A stretch of DNA of 17,639 bases, from NCBI GenBank assembly GCA_964413365.1, contig CAYPRM010000027.1, positions 1-17,639 on the forward strand, given 5' to 3'. The position numbers and the translations under genes were made by a program. This DNA is from RGIG4608 sp964413365 (GTDB lineage Bacteria > Bacillota > Clostridia > Oscillospirales > CAG-272). The notes under the pieces are model-generated. The model was not told the DNA's origin. It did no database searches and saw nothing but the letters and a program-made list of their open reading frames with translations. This document shows positions 13,487 through 17,639 of this stretch, one piece after another (positions within the stretch are counted from its first letter, which is position 1; each line of letters begins with the position of its first letter).

Positions 13487-14668
13487 TCAGTTGTCAATGC
13501 TGATCCTCTCGGTCCTCATTGTCGAGAGTGCCTCAGCAACGAGCTCGTCGAAGGGGAGCTTTCTCTCCTGTACGAGCACCTTTTCAAGTTCGGGCTTCGT
13601 CCTCGGATGCTTGGGTGTGAAAACGGTACAGCAGTCCTCGTAGGGCAGTATCGACGTTTCGAACGTGCCTATCTTGCGTGAGATCTGAATGATCTCCTCC
13701 TTGTCCATTCCAATGCACGGGCGGAAAACGGGAATGTCGGCAACGGCGTCCGTAACGCCTATCGCCTGCATCGTCTGGCTCGCCACCTGACCGACGCTCT
13801 CGCCCGTTATGAGTGCCTGACAGCTGTAACGGCGCGCGACCTCGTTCGATATCGCGACCATGTATCTGCGAAGAAGGAGGGTGAAATAATCCTCATCGCA
13901 ATGCTTGACCAGCTCCTCCTGTATGTGCGTAAGGGAAACTATGTGAACGTATATCGTACCCGAATAGTCGGATACTATCCTCGCAAGATCGAGAACCTTC
14001 TGCAGAGCACGCTCGCTCGTGTACGGGAAGGACTCAAAATGCACCGCCTCGAGCTTCACGCCCCTCTTTGCCATCATGTAGCCTGCCACGGGGGAGTCTA
14101 TTCCGCCCGAGAGTAGGAGCAAGCCTTTGCCGTTCGTGCCGACGGGCATTCCGCCCGCGCCCTTGTGCATTCCTGCGTATATGTACGCCGCACGCTCGCG
14201 TATCTCAACGCGAACGACCACCTCGGGCTCGCGAACGTCGACTCTTATCCTCGGGCAGGCTTCAAGAATGACCGCACCGATCTCTCGTGCAAGCTCCATC
14301 GAGTCGAGTGCAAAGGTCTTGTCGCTGCGCTTCGCCTCGACCTTGAATGTAGAGATACCGCGAAGCTCGGGAACAATGCACTCTCTCGCAACGGCGGAAA
14401 TACCCTCAAGGCTTTTTTCGCATACGTGCGCACGCGCAATGGCAACGATTCCAAATACCTTCTGCGCCTCGGCGAGCATCGCATCCATATCGGCAAGCTC
14501 GTCAAGAGGCTCAATGTATACCGTCGATTGCGCACGGCTCACCTCGAAGCTTCCGCACCCCTTCGCCCTGCGACGAAGCTCGCGGCAGAGCGCGTCCTCA
14601 AAATACGCCCTGTTCGCTCCCTTGAGCACTATTTCTCCGTATTTGCAAAGTAAAACCTCGTTAATCAT
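13487..14668 (-). CDS. thiI: tRNA 4-thiouridine synthase ThiI
   Basis: A 393-residue enzyme that adenylates and thiolates U8 of tRNA and can also supply sulfur for thiazole synthesis. The N-terminal ferredoxin-like region and THUMP domain (about 1-165) begin LCKYGEIVLKGANR. The PP-loop ATPase motif is LLSGGIDSPVA (185-195). The later conserved ITGESVGQVASQT and FRPCIGMDKEEI blocks are present. It lacks the C-terminal rhodanese domain of the Escherichia coli form, as is usual in Firmicutes, so sulfur must come from a separate cysteine desulfurase. Start: ATG 14668 with AAAGGGATC upstream. It lies between tcdA (59-base gap) and the GH25 gene. Confidence 0.96.
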   Translation of the reverse strand: MINEVLLCKYGEIVLKGANRAYFEDALCRELRRRAKGCGSFEVSRAQSTVYIEPLDELADMDAMLAEAQKVFGIVAIARAHVCEKSLEGISAVARECIVPELRGISTFKVEAKRSDKTFALDSMELAREIGAVILEACPRIRVDVREPEVVVRVEIRERAAYIYAGMHKGAGGMPVGTNGKGLLLLSGGIDSPVAGYMMAKRGVKLEAVHFESFPYTSERALQKVLDLARIVSDYSGTIYVHIVSLTHIQEELVKHCDEDYFTLLLRRYMVAISNEVARRYSCQALITGESVGQVASQTMQAIGVTDAVADIPVFRPCIGMDKEEIIQISRKIGTFETSILPYEDCCTVFTPKHPRTKPELEKVLVQERKLPFDELVAEALSTMRTERISIDN

Positions 14669-14727
14669 ATCGTAAGATCCCTTTCAAAGATGTTTTTTCG
14701 TTTTTTGTTGTATGTAAATCGTTTTTG

Positions 14728-15477
14728 TCAAATTTTATTTTCTGCATCGGAGGCGGAGATCATGTCCTTTACTACCTCGGACGCAATGATCAAGCCTGCC
14801 ACCGAGGGTACAAAGGCGCACGATGCAGGCGCGATCCTGCCGCTCATGCCCTTCACCTCACCGTCCGCACCGCTGACCGAGTCAACGTGGGGTGTGGTCG
14901 GCTCCTCGCGTGAATAAACCACCTTCAGACTCGGAATACCCGCCTTGCGGCAAAGTCCCCTCATCACGCGAGCCAAGGGGCAAACGCTCGTTTTGTATAT
15001 ATCCGAGACCTCAAGACGAGTCGGATCGAGCTTGTTGCCCGTCCCCATCGAGCTTATCACGGGAACGCCGAGAGAGGTCGCACGCTTGATTATCTCGAGC
15101 TTCGCCGATACCGTGTCGATCGCGTCGATCACATAGTCGTAGCGGGAGAGATCGAGCGCGTCCGCCGTCTCGGGAAGATAGAAGATCGGGTGCTTTTCTA
15201 TCCTCACGCTCGGATTTATGGAGAGCGCGCGCTGCTCCGCCGCATCGACCTTGAGCATACCGACGGTGGAGTCGAGTGCGAGGATCTGGCGGTTGATGTT
15301 CGATACGGAAATGCGATCGCTGTCAACGATCGCGATCTCGCCGACGCCCGAGCGCACGAGAGCCTCGAGAGCATAGCCCCCAACGCCGCCAACGCCGAAA
15401 ATGGCAACCCTCGCACGCGCGAGAATAGCCACGGCGTCCGAGCCGAAAAGCATCTCGTTTCTGATAAATCGTTCCAT
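14728..15477 (-). CDS. tcdA: tRNA threonylcarbamoyladenosine dehydratase TcdA (ThiF/MoeB fold)
   Basis: A 249-residue E1-like enzyme that converts t6A37 to cyclic ct6A in tRNA. The start is RNEMLFG, the nucleotide-binding loop is IFGVGGVGG (26-34), and it continues EIAIVDSDRISVSNINRQ (47-63) and YDYVIDAIDTVSAK, followed by SSMGTGNKLDP and a late KVVYSREEP. These are the TcdA/CsdL features. Start: ATG 15477 with AAGGAGGAATTC. It lies 95 bases behind mnmG; an extended -10 box and a leader hairpin in that gap may give tcdA-cca extra expression. Confidence 0.93.
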   Translation of the reverse strand: MERFIRNEMLFGSDAVAILARARVAIFGVGGVGGYALEALVRSGVGEIAIVDSDRISVSNINRQILALDSTVGMLKVDAAEQRALSINPSVRIEKHPIFYLPETADALDLSRYDYVIDAIDTVSAKLEIIKRATSLGVPVISSMGTGNKLDPTRLEVSDIYKTSVCPLARVMRGLCRKAGIPSLKVVYSREEPTTPHVDSVSGADGEVKGMSGRIAPASCAFVPSVAGLIIASEVVKDMISASDAENKI

Positions 15478-15511
15478 TTGAATTCCTCCTTAGATCCACA
15501 CTGTCTTGTAT

Positions 15512-15563
15512 GGGAGGCTTGACCTCCCGAAAGCAACCGGTTAGCACCGCACGCCACATTATA
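15512..15563 (-). promoter_or_regulatory. possible internal promoter and leader hairpin before tcdA
   Basis: On the minus strand TGATATAAT (extended -10, TATAAT at 15563-15558) lies just after the mnmG stop. No good -35 is found at the right distance. The leader contains a hairpin (GGGAGG 15512-15517 with CCTCCC 15523-15528) without a T-run. Confidence 0.35.
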
Positions 15564-15571
15564 TCACGCCG

Positions 15572-17452
15572 TCAAGCGATACCGAGATATATCATTAGCA
15601 CCGAGATATCCGCCGGACTGACGCCGCTGATGCGCGAGGCCTGTCCGATCGTCATCGGGCGCGTCTTGCTGAGCTTTTGCCTTGCCTCGATGCGAAGCCC
15701 GCCCACCTTACTGTAATCTATATCCTGCGGTATTCTCTTTTCCTCAAGCCTTGCGTGCCTTTTTACCTCGGCGAGCTGACGCTTGATGTAGCCGTCGTAT
15801 TTGATCGAAACCTCCGCGGTTGTTACTACTCCCCTCGGCAGTTCACGTCTTGCCGTATCTATCGGTGCGAGCAGGGAATAGGTAATTGTCGGGCGTCGGA
15901 GCAGCTCGGCAAGGCTGATCCCCGTTGAAACGGTCGTAAGTCCCATTCCCTCAAGGAACGGATTTGCCGCCGTGGGCGATATATATGTCGTCTCAAGGCG
16001 CGCGATCTCCGCGTCCGTGAGGCGTTTTTTCTCAAGAAATTCATTGTATCTCTCCTCGCCGATAAGCCCCACGCGGTGTCCGATCTCCGTCAGACGGCGG
16101 TCGGCGTTATCCTGACGCAGGAGAAGCCTGTATTCCGAGCGCGAGGTCATCATTCTGTACGGCTCGTGCGTGCCCTTTGTAACGAGGTCGTCAATGAGCG
16201 TTCCAATGTATCCGTCGCTCCGTTTTAATATCATCGGCTCTCTGCCGAGAAGGGAAAGGGACGCATTGATTCCTGCGACCAGTCCCTGTGCCGCCGCCTC
16301 CTCATAGCCCGACGTGCCATTGAACTGACCTGCGCCGTAAAGCCCGTGAATACTCTTGAATTCAAGCGTCGGGAGCATTTGCGTGGGATCTGCGCAGTCG
16401 TATTCTATCGCGTAGGCGTAGCGCATGATCTCCGCATTTTCAAATCCGTGAAGCGAGTGCACCATCTCGTGCTGAACATCCGCAGGCAGGGAGGTGGAAA
16501 AGCCCTGAAGATACATTTCCTCCGTATTCTCGCCCATAGGCTCAACGAAAAGCTGATGACGCTCCTTGTCCGCAAAGCGAACTATCTTGTCCTCGATCGA
16601 CGGGCAGTAGCGCGGACCTGTACCGTGTATCTGTCCCGAATACATTGCGGAGCGTGATATGTTATCCTTTATTATCCTGTGAGTTTCCTCATTTGTGTAT
16701 ACAATATGGCAGGGGATCTGATCCATTCCGTCGAAAAAGTGCTCGTCCGTGAGTGCGGAATAGGGGGTTATCTCATGCTCACCCTCCTGAAGCTCGAGAG
16801 CGGAAAGGTCAATGCTCGAGCGCTTGATGCGCGCAGGCGTGCCCGTCTTGAAGCGCATGAGCCTCAAGCCCTCTCGCGAAAGCGCAGATGAGAGTCCGCC
16901 GCTCGCAGGGAGCATACCGTCGGGGCCTGACGAAAAGCTCCTGTCGCCCACGAAAACTCGCGAGTCAAGGTACGTGCCCGAGCAGATTATCGCGCGGTCG
17001 CACTCCCAACGCTCGCCGAGCGAGGTAATGAGTGCGGCGATCCTCTTTTCGCCGTCCGGATCATAACATTCTATATCGCATATCTCCGCCTGAACGATGC
17101 GCAGTCCCGAGGTGGTCTCAAGCGTATGCTTTGCGAGAGCCTGATATTTTTTTCTGTCCGCCTGAACACGCTTGGAATGGACCGCCGCGCCCTTCCCGAG
17201 ATTGAGAGTACGGGATTGGAGGGTAGCGAGATCTGCGAGCCTGCCCATAGCGCCACCGAGCGCATCTATTTCAAAGACGAGATGCCCCTTGGCAGTGCCG
17301 CCGATGGAGGGGTTGCAGGGCATATTTCCGATCGAGTCGAGGCTCATTGTAAAGAGGACGGTGTCGAGTCCGAGACGCGCTGCTGCGAGAGCCGCCTCGA
17401 TTCCTGCGTGTCCTGCGCCGATAACGGCGACTTGAGTGTGTAGAGAGGTCAT
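15572..17452 (-). CDS. mnmG: tRNA uridine-5-carboxymethylaminomethyl(34) synthesis enzyme MnmG (GidA)
   Basis: A 626-residue FAD enzyme, normal length, that with MnmE makes the cmnm5 group on wobble U34. The dinucleotide-binding motif is VIGAGHAGIEAALAAARLG (10-28), followed by the GidA hallmark NMPCNPSIGGTAKGHL. The second signature GPRYCPSIEDKIVRF and GLYGAGQFNGTSGYEEAAAQGL are present, as is the C-terminal helical MnmE-binding domain (ending ISGVSPADISVLMIYLG). Start: ATG 17452 with AAGGAGG six bases upstream. mnmE is not in this window. It heads the minus-strand tRNA-maturation block; no clear promoter was found upstream, where a repeat element lies. Confidence 0.98.
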   Translation of the reverse strand: MTSLHTQVAVIGAGHAGIEAALAAARLGLDTVLFTMSLDSIGNMPCNPSIGGTAKGHLVFEIDALGGAMGRLADLATLQSRTLNLGKGAAVHSKRVQADRKKYQALAKHTLETTSGLRIVQAEICDIECYDPDGEKRIAALITSLGERWECDRAIICSGTYLDSRVFVGDRSFSSGPDGMLPASGGLSSALSREGLRLMRFKTGTPARIKRSSIDLSALELQEGEHEITPYSALTDEHFFDGMDQIPCHIVYTNEETHRIIKDNISRSAMYSGQIHGTGPRYCPSIEDKIVRFADKERHQLFVEPMGENTEEMYLQGFSTSLPADVQHEMVHSLHGFENAEIMRYAYAIEYDCADPTQMLPTLEFKSIHGLYGAGQFNGTSGYEEAAAQGLVAGINASLSLLGREPMILKRSDGYIGTLIDDLVTKGTHEPYRMMTSRSEYRLLLRQDNADRRLTEIGHRVGLIGEERYNEFLEKKRLTDAEIARLETTYISPTAANPFLEGMGLTTVSTGISLAELLRRPTITYSLLAPIDTARRELPRGVVTTAEVSIKYDGYIKRQLAEVKRHARLEEKRIPQDIDYSKVGGLRIEARQKLSKTRPMTIGQASRISGVSPADISVLMIYLGIA

Positions 17453-17487
17453 AGATCCTCCTTGGGTTAGTAGTGTAATATAGAGTA

Positions 17488-17639
17488 ATGACGTTAGCCG
17501 AAGGCGGCATATATGCTCACTTCGCGAACGAGGGGGGTGCTACCCGTTCGTTTTCGGGGGAAACAAGCCCTTCCCCTACCCATTTGTGGCGAAGCCACAA
17601 CATCATTGCGAAGCAACATCATTAGCACGAAGTGCGTGC
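17488..17639 (-). repeat. dispersed modular hairpin repeat, copy B (cut by window end)
   Basis: In plus orientation: GCCGAAGGC (17497-17505), GCATATATGC (17507-17516), a CGAACG/CGTTCG stem (17525-17550), then three hairpins with C(GAA)G loops: 17584-17600 (7-bp stem), 17606-17616 (4 bp) and 17625-17635 (4 bp). The last three are separated by CATCA and CATCATTA linkers. TAATGACGTTAGCCGAAGGC matches copy A (TAATGATGTTAGCCGAAGGC), and the GCACGAAGTGC hairpin is the same as in copy A. The element occupies the sequence upstream of mnmG. Confidence 0.8.

Noticed and set aside
12536..13681. 381-residue plus-strand ORF
   Set aside because: Antisense shadow of the GH25 gene and the end of thiI; the minus-strand frame carries clear domains.
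14703..14731. TTGACA on the minus strand at the tcdA stop as a thiI promoter
   Set aside because: No acceptable -10 at 16-18 bases from it.
17478..17483. TATATT on the minus strand as the -10 of an mnmG promoter
   Set aside because: No -35-like sequence at the right distance and no extended -10.
17584..17635. CRISPR-like short repeat series
   Set aside because: The hairpins differ in stem sequence and the linkers are 5-8 bases; no 24-37-base repeat with unique spacers.

Overview
The window reads as chromosomal DNA of a spore-forming, Gram-positive anaerobe of the Clostridia, most likely in the Oscillospiraceae/Ruminococcaceae neighbourhood (inference; no 16S is present). Support comes from strong AAGGAGG-type ribosome binding sites, an intact sporulation sigma-K gene, a lipoprotein-type YidC with a KhpB/Jag partner, YitT and DUF2752 membrane proteins, moderately high GC coding DNA with AT-rich promoters, and a GH25 lysozyme carrying Cys/His-rich repeats. 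Nearly every gene is housekeeping or a common Firmicutes family. No phage, insertion sequence, CRISPR array, tRNA or rRNA was seen.

Layout. 1-1465: the 3' end of a membrane protein gene, a small anchored extracytoplasmic protein preceded by what looks like the stump of an XRE-type regulator, and a small exported membrane protein on the minus strand. 1651-2922: a consensus promoter drives a translationally coupled DUF2752-mgtC pair, terminated by a hairpin that lies inside the 3' coding end of the convergent sigK. 2882-3661: sigK on the minus strand with a sigma-E-like promoter. 3718-4894: a short dispersed-repeat motif, then a membrane-anchored ComEC-like metallo-beta-lactamase-fold protein. 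4913-8500: the rpmH-rnpA-yidD-yidC-khpB cluster, preceded by tandem 42-bp repeats and ended by a bidirectional terminator. This is the classical dnaA-proximal cluster, but dnaA is not upstream, mnmE is not downstream, and mnmG lies about 7 kb away on the opposite strand.

8499-10850: a minus-strand sdpR-like repressor followed by a TPR membrane protein, divergent from yitT. The 357-bp intergenic region between sdpR and yitT holds two consensus promoters, a 29-bp near-perfect palindromic operator over the sdpR start site, leader hairpins and a dispersed hairpin repeat. 10889-17452 (minus): mnmG-tcdA-thiI-GH25-cca, a tightly spaced block in which four of five genes act on tRNA (U34 modification, ct6A37, s4U8, 3' CCA end); the fifth is an anchored lysozyme. 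17488-17639: a second, larger copy of the hairpin repeat.

The most unusual signals are: the modular repeat built from hairpins with C(GAA)G triloops joined by AACATCAT-type linkers (9629 and 17488 onward); the exact 42-bp tandem array of TTGACA boxes before rpmH; the repressor-TPR membrane protein pair with its operator; and the lysozyme inside a tRNA-maturation operon. I did not find a clearly novel multi-gene system.
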